Source: Arcanobacterium phocae (lineage in GTDB: Bacteria; Actinomycetota; Actinomycetes; Actinomycetales; Actinomycetaceae). From it: a stretch of 64,000 bases of DNA. This document shows, in pieces, positions 46,404 through 55,199 of the stretch; position 1 is the first letter of the stretch, and each line of letters starts with the position of its first letter. The position numbers were made by a program, and so were the translations under genes. The DNA is taken from contig NZ_JABAPM010000005.1 in NCBI RefSeq assembly GCF_018913465.1, forward strand, positions 1-64,000, given 5' to 3'. The notes below the pieces were generated by a model that ran no database searches, was not told where the DNA came from, and saw only the letters and a program-made list of their open reading frames with translations.

Positions 46404-47825
46404 ATGCGTAAAGCCAAGATTGTATGTACTTTAGGTCCGGCGGTTAACTCCAAGGACCAAATTCTCGAACTCGTAAAAGCAGGTATGAATGTAGCCCGCA
46501 TCAATGCTTCTCACGGTTCTCACGAAGAACATGAGGAACGAATTGATTGGGTGCGTCAAGCCTCTGAAGAATTGCGTAAACCTGTCGCAGTTCTTGTTGA
46601 TCTTCAAGGGCCAAAGATCCGCTTGGGTCGTTTTGCTGAAGGTCCGGTTCTTCTCGAAAGTGGAGATATCTTCACTATCACAACAGACGATATTCTGGGA
46701 GACAAAGATCGGGTATCTACTACATTTAAGGGTCTGCCGGGAGATTGCTCTGAAGGTGACCTGATTTTGATTGATGACGGCAAGGTGCAAGTGCGCGTAC
46801 TGTCTGTAGAAGGATCCGATGTGCGCACTCAGGTGTTGGTTGGCGGCACAGTGTCCAACAACAAGGGCGTTAACCTTCCTGGAGTAGCTGTCTCGGTTCC
46901 GGCCTTGTCTGAAAAGGATAAGGAAGATCTCGAGTGGGGCCTTGAATACGGTGCAGACCTCATTGCATTGTCTTTCGTGCGTTCACCGAAGGATATTGAG
47001 GATGTCCATGAGGTTATGGATCGCGTAGGACGTCGCATCCCAGTCATTGCAAAGATTGAAAAGCCACAGGCTGTGAGCGTTCTCGAAGACATCGTGCGCG
47101 CATTCGACGGCCTGATGGTTGCTCGTGGTGACTTGGGTGTGGAACTGCCACTCCAGCAGGTTCCTATTGTGCAAAAGCGAGCAATTACGATTGCTCGTCG
47201 TAATGCTAAGCCAGTTATCGTGGCAACTCAGGTGCTTGAGTCCATGATTTCTTCACCAACGCCAACCCGTGCAGAGACCTCTGACTGTGCAAACGCCATT
47301 CTTGACGGTGCTGATGCAGTTATGCTCTCTGGCGAGACATCCGTCGGCAAGTATCCGATTATGTGTGTCCAGACGATGGCTTCTATTATTGAATACACCG
47401 AGGAACACGGCATTGAGTCCATTCCACGGATCGCTAATTTGCACCGTACTCGAAATGGCGTTATCACGAAGTCTGCGATGGATATTGGTGAAGCTATCGG
47501 CGTGAAATTTATCGCGGTGTTTACTTCGTCAGGTCAAACTGCACGGCGTATGTCCCGATTGCGTGGCCGTATTCCGCTCGTCGTGTTTACCGATAATGAA
47601 GAAGTTCAGCGTCAATTGGCGCTATCTTGGGGTCTAGAGACGCTCACGCTATCGCAAGTTTCGTCGACGGACGAAATGGTGGATCAAGTGGATGACGTCC
47701 TGCACAAGGAAGGCTTCGCTGTTGACGGTGATCGAGTGGTTATCGTATCCGGTATGCCACCGGGGGTCGTTGGCTCTACTAACACAATCCGGATCCATAA
47801 GATGGGTGAGACGCGCCGTCGATAG
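46404..47825 (+). CDS. pyk: Pyruvate kinase
   Basis: 473 aa glycolytic enzyme. N-terminal KAKIVCTLGPAVNSKDQILELVKAGMNVARINASHG, active-site IPVIAKIEKPQAV, GDLGVELPLQQVP and SGETSVGKYP are all present. ATG 46404 lies eight bases after TAGGAT (46391-46396), which overlaps the lgt stop; probably leaderless. Confidence 0.97.
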   Translation: MRKAKIVCTLGPAVNSKDQILELVKAGMNVARINASHGSHEEHEERIDWVRQASEELRKPVAVLVDLQGPKIRLGRFAEGPVLLESGDIFTITTDDILGDKDRVSTTFKGLPGDCSEGDLILIDDGKVQVRVLSVEGSDVRTQVLVGGTVSNNKGVNLPGVAVSVPALSEKDKEDLEWGLEYGADLIALSFVRSPKDIEDVHEVMDRVGRRIPVIAKIEKPQAVSVLEDIVRAFDGLMVARGDLGVELPLQQVPIVQKRAITIARRNAKPVIVATQVLESMISSPTPTRAETSDCANAILDGADAVMLSGETSVGKYPIMCVQTMASIIEYTEEHGIESIPRIANLHRTRNGVITKSAMDIGEAIGVKFIAVFTSSGQTARRMSRLRGRIPLVVFTDNEEVQRQLALSWGLETLTLSQVSSTDEMVDQVDDVLHKEGFAVDGDRVVIVSGMPPGVVGSTNTIRIHKMGETRRR

Positions 47826-47907
47826 GAAATTGGATTTTGTGATTCTTACCGTGTTCGTGTAAGATCGCAGGGCAGCGATAATTCGTGTAGAATCATTGTT
47901 GTCCAAC

Positions 47908-47989
47908 GCTCCTGTGGTGGAATTGGCAGACACACAGCACTCAAAATGCTGCGCCGAAAGGCATGAGGGTTCGAGTCCCTCCGGGAGCA
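47908..47989 (+). tRNA. tRNA-Leu (anticodon CAA)
   Basis: 82-nt class II tRNA. Acceptor GCTCCTG pairs with CGGGAGC (one G-U), anticodon stem CAGCA/TGCTG, loop CTCAAAA with CAA at 47942-47944, T-loop GTTCGAG. CCA is not encoded. TTTT follows. Confidence 0.96.
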
Positions 47990-48058
47990 CTTTTATTTGC
48001 GTGAAGGCGCGCAACTAGGCGTTTCATTGTTAACAGTTTGTTTGCCAAGGAGGCAGCC

Positions 48059-48688
48059 GTGGAACCAGTAATAGATAATTCTCAGTTTGAGGATTTAGAA
48101 CAAGGTACTAATCCACGCGAAGTCCGCGCCATTGTTGTGGAAGACGAAACACTGATCCGGTTGGATATCGTCGAAACATTACGCGAAGCAGGTTTCGACG
48201 TCGTTGCTGAAGGCTCAAACGGAGAAGAAGCAATCGCGTTGGCTGCTGAACACGAACCTGATTTGATGGTCATGGACGTAAAAATGCCTGGTCTCGATGG
48301 CGTTTCCGCTGCAGAGAAAATCTTGGCTAAGCAACGATGTGCAATTGTCATGCTAACCGCTTTTTCCCAAAAAGAAATCGTGGATCGGGCACGAGACGCT
48401 GGTGCGATGGCGTTCCTGGTCAAGCCATTTAGCCCGCATGATCTGTTACCAGCGATCGAGATTGCGCTATCGCGTCACCAAGAGATCGTCTCACTTGAAG
48501 CAGAAGTTTCTTCATTAGCTGAGCAGTTTGAGACTCGCAAGCGCATTGATCGTGCCAAGGGTCTGTTGCAAGACAAAATGGGCTTGACAGAGCCAGAAGC
48601 CTTCCGTTGGATACAAAAGACATCTATGAATCGCCGGCTCACTATGCGTGAGGTTGCCGACGCTGTTATTGACCAGGTTGGCGAATAA
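48059..48688 (+). CDS. pdtaR: PdtaR-type response regulator with ANTAR RNA-binding domain
   Basis: 209 aa. Receiver domain with phosphoacceptor in LMVMDVKMPGLDG and conserved Lys in FLVKPFSPHD; C-terminal ANTAR domain (RKRIDRAKGLLQDKMGLTEPEAFRWIQKTSMNRRLTMREVADAVI). PdtaR binds hairpins in target mRNAs to prevent termination; its kinase PdtaS is not in the window. GTG 48059 chosen because AAGGAGG is five bases upstream. Its 3' end overlaps the convergent thioesterase gene by 23 bases. Confidence 0.94.
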   Translation: MEPVIDNSQFEDLEQGTNPREVRAIVVEDETLIRLDIVETLREAGFDVVAEGSNGEEAIALAAEHEPDLMVMDVKMPGLDGVSAAEKILAKQRCAIVMLTAFSQKEIVDRARDAGAMAFLVKPFSPHDLLPAIEIALSRHQEIVSLEAEVSSLAEQFETRKRIDRAKGLLQDKMGLTEPEAFRWIQKTSMNRRLTMREVADAVIDQVGE

Positions 48689-49067
48689 ACACACACGTCA
48701 TTCGGCCAGTTGCAGTAAGCATATTGTTGGCATCGTAGATATCTACCTGTGCAACTAGTGTCTTTTTTGTCAGCTTGATAACCTGCGCATGGGCTTGCGC
48801 GGATGCTGTTGTATTCGGTGCTAGTTGCGAGATATTTAATTCTGTTCCGACTGCGATGTGTTCCGCGGGTGCGTTGAGCTGAGCGAGGCGCGATGCGGCA
48901 TCTTCAACCAAGAACGCATTAGCTCCACCATGTAACACGCCAAAGGGCTGAGTGTTTCCCACAACAGGTAGTGTTTCAATAACTTCTTGTTTAGTGGCAG
49001 TTGTGATAACTGCGCCTAGCCGGCCGGCAAGTTCGTCGTCGTGAATTTCGGTAACAGAATTGATCAT
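48666..49067 (-). CDS. PaaI-family hotdog thioesterase
   Basis: 133 aa single hotdog domain with GVLHGGANAFLVEDAAS, the PaaI/4HBT signature (catalytic acid E or D in the helix), and strands GTELNISQLAPNT. Hydrolyses an acyl-CoA; substrate unknown. ATG 49067 lies eight bases after TAGACT (49080-49075), so likely leaderless. Divergent from polA. Confidence 0.88.
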   Translation of the reverse strand: MINSVTEIHDDELAGRLGAVITTATKQEVIETLPVVGNTQPFGVLHGGANAFLVEDAASRLAQLNAPAEHIAVGTELNISQLAPNTTASAQAHAQVIKLTKKTLVAQVDIYDANNMLTATGRMTCVFIRQPGQ

Positions 49068-49094
49068 GGTGACAAGTCTACCTGTTAGAAGAAA

Positions 49095-49117
49095 CTGTCG
49101 GTATAACCCGGTAGGCT
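49095..49117 (+). promoter_or_regulatory. DNA-damage (PafBC-type) promoter of polA
   Basis: CTGTCGGTA (49095-49103), eight bases, then TAGGCT (49112-49117) matches the mycobacterial RecA/LexA-independent promoter tTGTCRgtg-N8-TAnnnT at 7 of 9 upstream positions, the core TGTCR and the exact spacing. The expected transcription start is the first base of the polA GTG. Confidence 0.7.
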
Positions 49118-49123
49118 TAGTAC

Positions 49124-51823
49124 GTGACTAAAAATACGATGCTTCTTCTCGACGGCCATTCAATGGCGTTCCGTTCCTTCTTCGCGTTGCCGGCAGATTC
49201 GTTCCGAACCGCGCAAGGCCAATACACTAACGCAGTTCATGGCTTCGTTAATACGCTTCTGCGTCTTATTCATGACTATCAGCCAACTCATATCGCGGTG
49301 GCTTTTGATCTACCAGGCGGAACATTCCGTACCCGAGAATATGGTGAGTACAAAGGCGGACGGGCAAAAACTCCAGAAGAGTTCAAAGGGCAAATCGGGG
49401 TAATCCAAGAAGTGCTCGACGTGATGGGTATTTCGTGGTTCACCTATGAGGACTATGAAGCAGACGATATCGTTGCTACGCTTTCAGCACGCGCCGAAGA
49501 GGCTGGCATGCGAATCTATATCGCGTCCGGGGATAAAGATTCATATCAGCTGGTGACAGACCAAACCTCGGTGGTCTATCCGATGCCGCGTTCACAAATG
49601 CTTCTACTTGACCCCGATGGTGTTGCCGAGCGTAGCGGTGTAAGACCTGAACGGTATTCTGATTTAGCGGCGTTAGTTGGAGAAAAAGCAGATAATCTGC
49701 CGGGAGTTCCTGGAGTTGGGCCGAAGACGGCAGCAAAGTGGCTGGCGCAGTATGGCGATTTAGCAGGTTTGCTAGAACACGCTGATGAAATTAAAGGAAA
49801 AGCTGGACAAGCTTTGCGTGATCACAGTAACGATGTACGGCGCAACCGCCGGCTCAACCAACTGATTCGCGATCTTGATCTGGTCACCGATATTGACACG
49901 CTTAAACCACGTGGAGTTGACCGAACCGCGTTGCACGAGTTGTTCGATACGCTTGATTTTACAACAGTGCGTACGCGTGTTTTGCAAGAGCTACCAGCCC
50001 GCAATGGCTCGGATGAAACGAACGATACGAGTGAACCATCAGTTCGCGACGTGCACGTTGTGAGTGAATCAATGGCCGAGTTTGCACAGGCTCACAGCGC
50101 CCCGTATTCGATTGTGATTGACGGCAACGGAAAGCCCGGCGAAGGTAACGTCAGCCGGTTTGCGCTCGGAGCTGGAGATGGCTACGTTTTTGTGGGCGAT
50201 GTTGCAACGCTGTCTGATGATGATTCGCGCGTGTTGGGCCAGATTTTAGAAGACCCGGAGATTGCGGTATTTGGCCACGGTATGAAAGCGCAGATTCACG
50301 CATGGGCTGCCGAAGGCTATGCGCTTAGTGGAATTTCGGCAGACACCGAAATTGATGCCTACCTCTTGCATCCGGATCAACGCTCATATGATTTTGCAGA
50401 ACTCGTCCAGCGCTATCTGGCTATCGATCTCACAGGTAGCGCCACCGATACCTTAGGTATCGGCCTTGACGGTGAGCTTGTTGGAGATGATATTGGCCGG
50501 CGAGCCATTGCGCTCCACGATCTCCGCGATGCATTTAGCAGCGAACTTGATCTTCATCATGCTAGCGAAACGCTCGTGGAAATGGAGCTACGGGTAACAG
50601 AGGTGTTAGCCCGGATGGAACAGCGCGGAGTTGACGTTGATGTTGACCAGCTCGATATTTTGCACAGCGATTTTGACAGTAAAGTGAATAATGCTGCCGA
50701 GCGAGCATGGGATGCTATCGGAGACAATTCGGTGAATCTGTCTAGCCCCAAACAGCTACAGGCCGTGTTGTTTGATCAGCTGAACCTACCAAAGACGAAG
50801 AAAACGAAGTCCGGCTACACCACGAATGCGGATGCGTTGGCCGGTTTGTTGGCCAAAATTAGTCTGCGTGAAGACGATCAGGCTATTGCCGGACAAGAGT
50901 TTTTGACGGCACTGCTTGATCATCGAGACGCCATCAAGCTACGTCAATCGGTTGAAGGGCTCCAGCGCTCTGTCCAACCAGATCGCCGTATTCGCACTAC
51001 TTATCAGCAGACCGTGGCAGCAACTGGCAGGCTGTCGTCCACTGACCCGAATTTACAAAATATTCATGCCCGTACCGAAGAAGGCCAACGAATTCGGGAA
51101 GTGTTTGTCCCCGGTGCTGGATTCGACTACTTGATGACGGCGGACTATTCGCAGATTGAAATGCGCTTGATGGCTCATCTTTCAGGTGACCAAGAATTAA
51201 TTGATGCCTTTAATCATGGTGCCGATCTGCACCGGTATGTTGCTGGACGCGTCTATGGGGTAGCGGAAACTGATGTTACGTCGGCCCAACGGTCAAAGAT
51301 CAAGGCGATGTCGTACGGGCTAGTCTATGGTCTATCGGCTTTTGGCTTGTCTGCACAGCTAAAGATTCCGGTACCAGAAGCACAAAACCTGATGGATGGA
51401 TATTTTTCTCGGTTCGGACGGGTCAAAGAGTATCTTGATGGATTAGTGGCCCAAGCGCGGAAAGATGGGTATACCGAAACCATTATGGGTCGCCGGCGCT
51501 ATTTGCCGGAGCTTTCGTCTGCTAATCGTCAGGTACGTGAATCTGCCGAACGTATGGCGCTGAATGCACCTATCCAAGGCTCGGCTGCCGATATCATCAA
51601 GATCGCTATGCTCAATGTGGAAGCAGAATTAGCTCGTGCTGGTTTGTCCTCACGAGTACTCCTTCAGGTGCATGACGAACTCGTGCTGGAGGTTGTTGCT
51701 GCGGAAGCTGAAGCCGTCGAAAGCATCGTGCGTAAGGAGATGGGTGATGCGTGGCCAGGACTCTCTGTACCTTTATCGGTAGGAGTAGGTATCGGCCGGA
51801 ACTGGCGCGCTGCGGCTCACTAA
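49124..51823 (+). CDS. polA: DNA polymerase I
   Basis: 899 aa. 5'-3' flap nuclease domain (residues 1-300: LLLDGHSMAFRSFFALPAD, YEADDIVATLSARA, GVGPKTAAKWLAQYG), a central domain degenerate for 3'-5' proofreading (IVIDGNGKPGEG lacks the DEDD acids), and the polymerase with DYSQIEMRLMAHLSGD, O-helix RSKIKAMSYGLVYGLSAFGL and VHDELVLEV. Leaderless GTG 49124 by its promoter. Needed for repair and Okazaki fragment processing. Confidence 0.97.
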   Translation: MTKNTMLLLDGHSMAFRSFFALPADSFRTAQGQYTNAVHGFVNTLLRLIHDYQPTHIAVAFDLPGGTFRTREYGEYKGGRAKTPEEFKGQIGVIQEVLDVMGISWFTYEDYEADDIVATLSARAEEAGMRIYIASGDKDSYQLVTDQTSVVYPMPRSQMLLLDPDGVAERSGVRPERYSDLAALVGEKADNLPGVPGVGPKTAAKWLAQYGDLAGLLEHADEIKGKAGQALRDHSNDVRRNRRLNQLIRDLDLVTDIDTLKPRGVDRTALHELFDTLDFTTVRTRVLQELPARNGSDETNDTSEPSVRDVHVVSESMAEFAQAHSAPYSIVIDGNGKPGEGNVSRFALGAGDGYVFVGDVATLSDDDSRVLGQILEDPEIAVFGHGMKAQIHAWAAEGYALSGISADTEIDAYLLHPDQRSYDFAELVQRYLAIDLTGSATDTLGIGLDGELVGDDIGRRAIALHDLRDAFSSELDLHHASETLVEMELRVTEVLARMEQRGVDVDVDQLDILHSDFDSKVNNAAERAWDAIGDNSVNLSSPKQLQAVLFDQLNLPKTKKTKSGYTTNADALAGLLAKISLREDDQAIAGQEFLTALLDHRDAIKLRQSVEGLQRSVQPDRRIRTTYQQTVAATGRLSSTDPNLQNIHARTEEGQRIREVFVPGAGFDYLMTADYSQIEMRLMAHLSGDQELIDAFNHGADLHRYVAGRVYGVAETDVTSAQRSKIKAMSYGLVYGLSAFGLSAQLKIPVPEAQNLMDGYFSRFGRVKEYLDGLVAQARKDGYTETIMGRRRYLPELSSANRQVRESAERMALNAPIQGSAADIIKIAMLNVEAELARAGLSSRVLLQVHDELVLEVVAAEAEAVESIVRKEMGDAWPGLSVPLSVGVGIGRNWRAAAH

Positions 51824-52614
51824 GAACGCGGCTTACGCGCCCGAACCATAAGCGTCCCGGGGATAATAGGGGAGCGCTCTGGCCCCCATCCGCCCCAGAT
51901 CACTGTGCGACCGGCTGGCCATGGGGGCTCGAATAGCTCATCTATGGTGAACCCGGATTCGATCAATGAGTTGATGTGGTCAGCTAATGTATGGTGAAAT
52001 TCGGCGTATTCAAGGCTCTTGTGTGAGCGTTCAATGTAGGGAGTGCGATCAAAATATGAGTTCACTGCGGTTAGACCGGTAGCTGTTGGATCGTCAGGAA
52101 ACATCCATCGGGTTGGGTGAAGCGCTGAGTATACCCACAACCCGCCGGGACGCAAAACCCGATAGATCTCTTGGTGTACTTCGTTAAGGTGAGGAACGAA
52201 CGGCAAAACTCCGAAACTGGTGAAGACGACGTCGTAACTATCATCTGAATACGGTAGGTGACGTGCATCGGCTTGTTCTAAAGGAAAAGTTACGCCGTGG
52301 GTATCGTTGATCTCGCGTGCTTGATCGAGCATGCCCTGGGCTAAATCGGTGGCGACGACGTCGATACCCTTGCGCGCTAAATAACGTGAGCATTGTGCGG
52401 CGCCGGCACCAATTTCTAGGACGCGCTGGTTGCTCAGATCCCCAAGGAATTGAATATCAGCTTCGCGCAGGCCCTCTGGGCCCCAAATAAAATCTTCGTC
52501 GCCTAGGATAGACCCATGCTCTGCCAGGTATTCGCTAGCATTATCGGACCACCATTTTTCATTGGCAGCAATGGGATTGTCCAAGGCTGAAAGTTGATGA
52601 TGTCCGTATTTCAT
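51820..52614 (-). CDS. SAM-dependent class I methyltransferase
   Basis: 264 aa. Motif I VLEIGAGAAQCSRYLARKGIDVVATDLA and the Methyltransf_11 body (LEQADARHLPYSDDSYDVVFTSFGVL, EIYRVLRPGGLWVYSALHPTRW). Substrate unknown. ATG 52614 is preferred (GAAAGG seven bases upstream, MKYGHHQLSALDNPIAANEKWW); upstream in-frame starts reach 52728. Its end overlaps the polA stop by four bases. Confidence 0.88.
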   Translation of the reverse strand: MKYGHHQLSALDNPIAANEKWWSDNASEYLAEHGSILGDEDFIWGPEGLREADIQFLGDLSNQRVLEIGAGAAQCSRYLARKGIDVVATDLAQGMLDQAREINDTHGVTFPLEQADARHLPYSDDSYDVVFTSFGVLPFVPHLNEVHQEIYRVLRPGGLWVYSALHPTRWMFPDDPTATGLTAVNSYFDRTPYIERSHKSLEYAEFHHTLADHINSLIESGFTIDELFEPPWPAGRTVIWGGWGPERSPIIPGTLMVRARKPRS

Positions 52615-52713
52615 GGCACGCCTTTCATGCTGTGGCGAATATGGCATAGCAACTCGCCGGTTATTTGTTGCAGTTTCGCGGTAAAACCCCGTAAACTGAG
52701 GGCTTGGTACATC

Positions 52714-52729
52714 TATGTGCATGCACATA
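52714..52729. promoter_or_regulatory. 16-bp perfect palindrome upstream of rpsA
   Basis: TATGTGCATGCACATA is a perfect palindrome between the divergent methyltransferase and rpsA genes. TATTAT near 52757 could be the rpsA -10 box, which would put the palindrome at about -45. A regulator binding site is possible; none is identified. Confidence 0.45.
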
Positions 52730-52783
52730 TGTGAACCAACTGTCCATATTAGTAACTATTATAAATTCGGAGTCACCAACTCT

Positions 52784-54256
52784 ATGACCACGAACAACAC
52801 TACTACCGAGGTTGCCATTAACGATATTGGTACCGAGGAAGAGCTTATTGCTGCCGTTGACGAAACCATCAAGTACTTTAACGATGGCGACATCGTCGAA
52901 GGCACCGTAGTTAAAGTCGATCGGGATGAAGTCCTGCTCGATATCGGCTACAAGACCGAAGGCGTTATTCCTTCAAAAGAACTGTCCATCAAGCACGATG
53001 TCGATCCTGATGATGTCGTCGAAGTTGGTGACAAGATCGAAGCCCTCGTCATCCAGAAGGAAGACAAAGAGGGTCGTTTAATTCTTTCCAAGAAGCGTGC
53101 ACAGTACGAGCGCGCTTGGGCAAAGATCGAAGAAGTCAAGGAAGCCGACGGCGTCGTTACCGGTACCGTCATCGAAGTTGTCAAGGGTGGTCTCATCCTG
53201 GACATCGGCCTACGTGGCTTCCTGCCAGCATCTCTCGTTGAGATGCGTCGTGTGCGCGATCTTCAGCCATACATTGGCAAGGAAATCGAAGCTAAGATTA
53301 TCGAGCTGGACAAGAACCGCAACAATGTTGTTCTTTCCCGTCGTTCTTGGCTTGAGCAGACTCAGTCTGAAGTCCGCTCTACCTTCCTCAACACCCTTCA
53401 GAAGGGCCAGGTTCGCGAAGGTGTTATTTCCTCCATCGTTAACTTCGGTGCATTCGTTGACCTTGGCGGCGTAGACGGCCTCGTTCACGTTTCTGAGCTT
53501 TCCTGGAAGCACATCGATCACCCATCAGAGGTTGTCGAAGTTGGTACTCCAGTGACTGTTGAAGTTCTCGAAGTCGATATGGATCGTGAGCGTGTTTCGC
53601 TCTCGCTCAAGGCTACCCAGGAAGATCCATGGCAGACCTTCGCACGTACCCACGCAATTAGCCAGGTCGTGCCAGGCAAGGTCACCAAGCTCGTTCCATT
53701 CGGCGCATTCGTTCGCGTCGAGGACGGCATCGAAGGCCTCGTTCACATTTCTGAGCTCGCACAGCGTCACGTTGATCTGCCAGAGCAGGTTGTCAAGGTA
53801 GGCGATGATGTCTTCGTTAAGGTGATCGATATTGATCTCGATCGTCGTCGCATCTCGCTCTCGCTCAAGCAGGCTAACGAAGGTGTGGATCCGAATTCGG
53901 AAGACTTCGATCCATCACTGTACGGCATGTCCGCTGAATACGATGAAGAGGGCAACTACAAGTACCCAGAAGGCTTCGATCCTGAGACCAACGAATGGCT
54001 CGAAGGCTACGAAGAGAACCAGGCTGCTTGGGAAGCAGAGTATGCTGCTGCTGAAGCTCGCTGGCAAGCACACAAGGCTCAGGTTGCTGCTGCAGCCGAA
54101 GCTGATGCTGCTGCCGCTGTTGCTACACCAGCTGCTACCTCAGAAACCGAAGAAGTTGCTCCAGCTAACTACTCGTCCTCGGACGCCGACGTTGCTGGCA
54201 CTCTCGCTTCTGACGAAGCTCTTGCTGCTTTGCGCGACAAGCTCACCAATAACTGA
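52784..54256 (+). CDS. rpsA: 30S ribosomal protein S1
   Basis: 490 aa with four S1 RNA-binding domains, e.g. GDIVEGTVVKVDRDEVLLDIGYKTEGVIP, GVVTGTVIEVVKGGLILDIGLRGFLPAS, REGVISSIVNFGAFVDLGGVDGLVHVSEL and VPGKVTKLVPFGAFVRVEDGIEGLVHISEL, plus an Ala/Glu-rich tail after residue 390. ATG 52784 is chosen by the family start; the frame is open from 52715. Codon use is visibly more C-ending than in neighbours, fitting high expression. Confidence 0.96.
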   Translation: MTTNNTTTEVAINDIGTEEELIAAVDETIKYFNDGDIVEGTVVKVDRDEVLLDIGYKTEGVIPSKELSIKHDVDPDDVVEVGDKIEALVIQKEDKEGRLILSKKRAQYERAWAKIEEVKEADGVVTGTVIEVVKGGLILDIGLRGFLPASLVEMRRVRDLQPYIGKEIEAKIIELDKNRNNVVLSRRSWLEQTQSEVRSTFLNTLQKGQVREGVISSIVNFGAFVDLGGVDGLVHVSELSWKHIDHPSEVVEVGTPVTVEVLEVDMDRERVSLSLKATQEDPWQTFARTHAISQVVPGKVTKLVPFGAFVRVEDGIEGLVHISELAQRHVDLPEQVVKVGDDVFVKVIDIDLDRRRISLSLKQANEGVDPNSEDFDPSLYGMSAEYDEEGNYKYPEGFDPETNEWLEGYEENQAAWEAEYAAAEARWQAHKAQVAAAAEADAAAAVATPAATSETEEVAPANYSSSDADVAGTLASDEALAALRDKLTNN

Positions 54257-54295
54257 GCATAGTGAGTTAGCTAAACTCACGAATTAGTTAATCTA

Positions 54296-54335
54296 AAGGC
54301 TGTGGCCCGAACGTAATTGTTCGGGCCACAGCCTT
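54296..54335 (+). terminator. Strong terminator of rpsA
   Basis: AAGGCTGTGGCCCGAAC (54296-54312) pairs perfectly with GTTCGGGCCACAGCCTT (54319-54335), followed by ATTTCATG. A smaller hairpin, GTGAGTT/AACTCAC, lies at 54262-54280. Confidence 0.9.
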
Positions 54336-54352
54336 ATTTCATGAGTATTATT

Positions 54353-54831
54353 TCATTCTTCTGTTCCGTAGAATACGTTGGTTGGTGGCATTCCAGGGCA
54401 GTCTTTTTGGACTTGTTCACCACCAGGATAGCGATCAAGACCTTCAAGGTACCCATCTGGTTGCCACGATATGCTATCTGGTGTGTGGAATAAGCTCACC
54501 CATGTTTGTTTACTGGTTTTATGAGACGTATCAACATTAATATTGTGGTCTGCTAAGCACGGTATAAAATATTGATCCCAATAATCATAAAGTAAAGACA
54601 GTTGATCTTCAGACCACTCAGTCAACAACGCCGGTTCTGGGGTGTACATAGCACGACATTCCAAGTCAGCAATTTGTAATGCTGATTCCTGGGACTGCGG
54701 ATGAGGGTCAAATTGAATACAGCCAGTTAGTAGTGCGTGAGCTTTAAACCCGCGGTCGTTAAGACACTGCGCTACTGAACGATCATGATCATGATGGGTT
54801 TGTTCGAAACGAACAAGACCCGGATCGTTGA
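54353..54831 (-). pseudogene. 3' remnant of an unrecognised, probably secreted protein
   Basis: The frame is open from 54895 to the stop at 54353, but the only usual start is a TTG at 54664, well inside conserved-looking sequence. Upstream codons continue in protein-like fashion (DPGLVRFEQTHHDHDRSV), so the 5' end seems lost. Cysteines in TGCIQF, LECRAM, FIPCLAD and KDCPG suggest an exported, disulfide-bonded protein. The right limit given is an estimate of the break point. If TTG 54664 is used it would make 103 aa. Confidence 0.55.
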
Positions 54832-55089
54832 GCTGGCTCGGATCAGCACCTCCGATGTTTTGCGCTGATTTGTTTCGTGGTTCTACGTATCGTAGTCATC
54901 AGCTTTATCGGCATTGTTTCAGGCGTCAAACTCGGCTATACGGTGATGTATTTTGCACACACTCCGGTACCGCTCGACTTCGCACTTGCCAGCATTATAT
55001 TGGCTCTATGCGCAGCCGCGGTAGCAGCAATTCCGCCCGCTATTTTTGCCGCATACCGTGACCCGGTACGAGTTATGCGCATGCCGTAA
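54832..55089 (+). pseudogene. C-terminal remnant of an FtsX/MacB-type ABC permease
   Basis: About 85 codons open from just after a stop at 54829. The end is typical of FtsX-family permeases: two membrane helices (IVVISFIGIVSGVKLGYTVMYF and ALASIILALCAAAVAAIPPAIFAA) and the final AAYRDPVRVMRMP. The preceding 250 or more residues and any ATPase gene are missing. GTG 54877 could start a 70-aa product, but it is best read as debris. Confidence 0.65.
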
Positions 55090-55199
55090 CTGGCCGCGTT
55101 GAACATAGATAACTGGGCACAGATGCGCTAACCTAAATAGGTAACGAATTATTTGCGTTATTGAAAGGGGAGCGCGTTCGTAGCTGAACGTGCAAACAT

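Noticed and set aside
54800-54816. TTGTTCG-AAA-CGAACAA as a second LexA box
   Set aside because: The half-sites are in the reverse order (GTTC before GAAC) and spacing is wrong for TCGAAC-N4-GTTCGA; it lies within a decayed coding frame.
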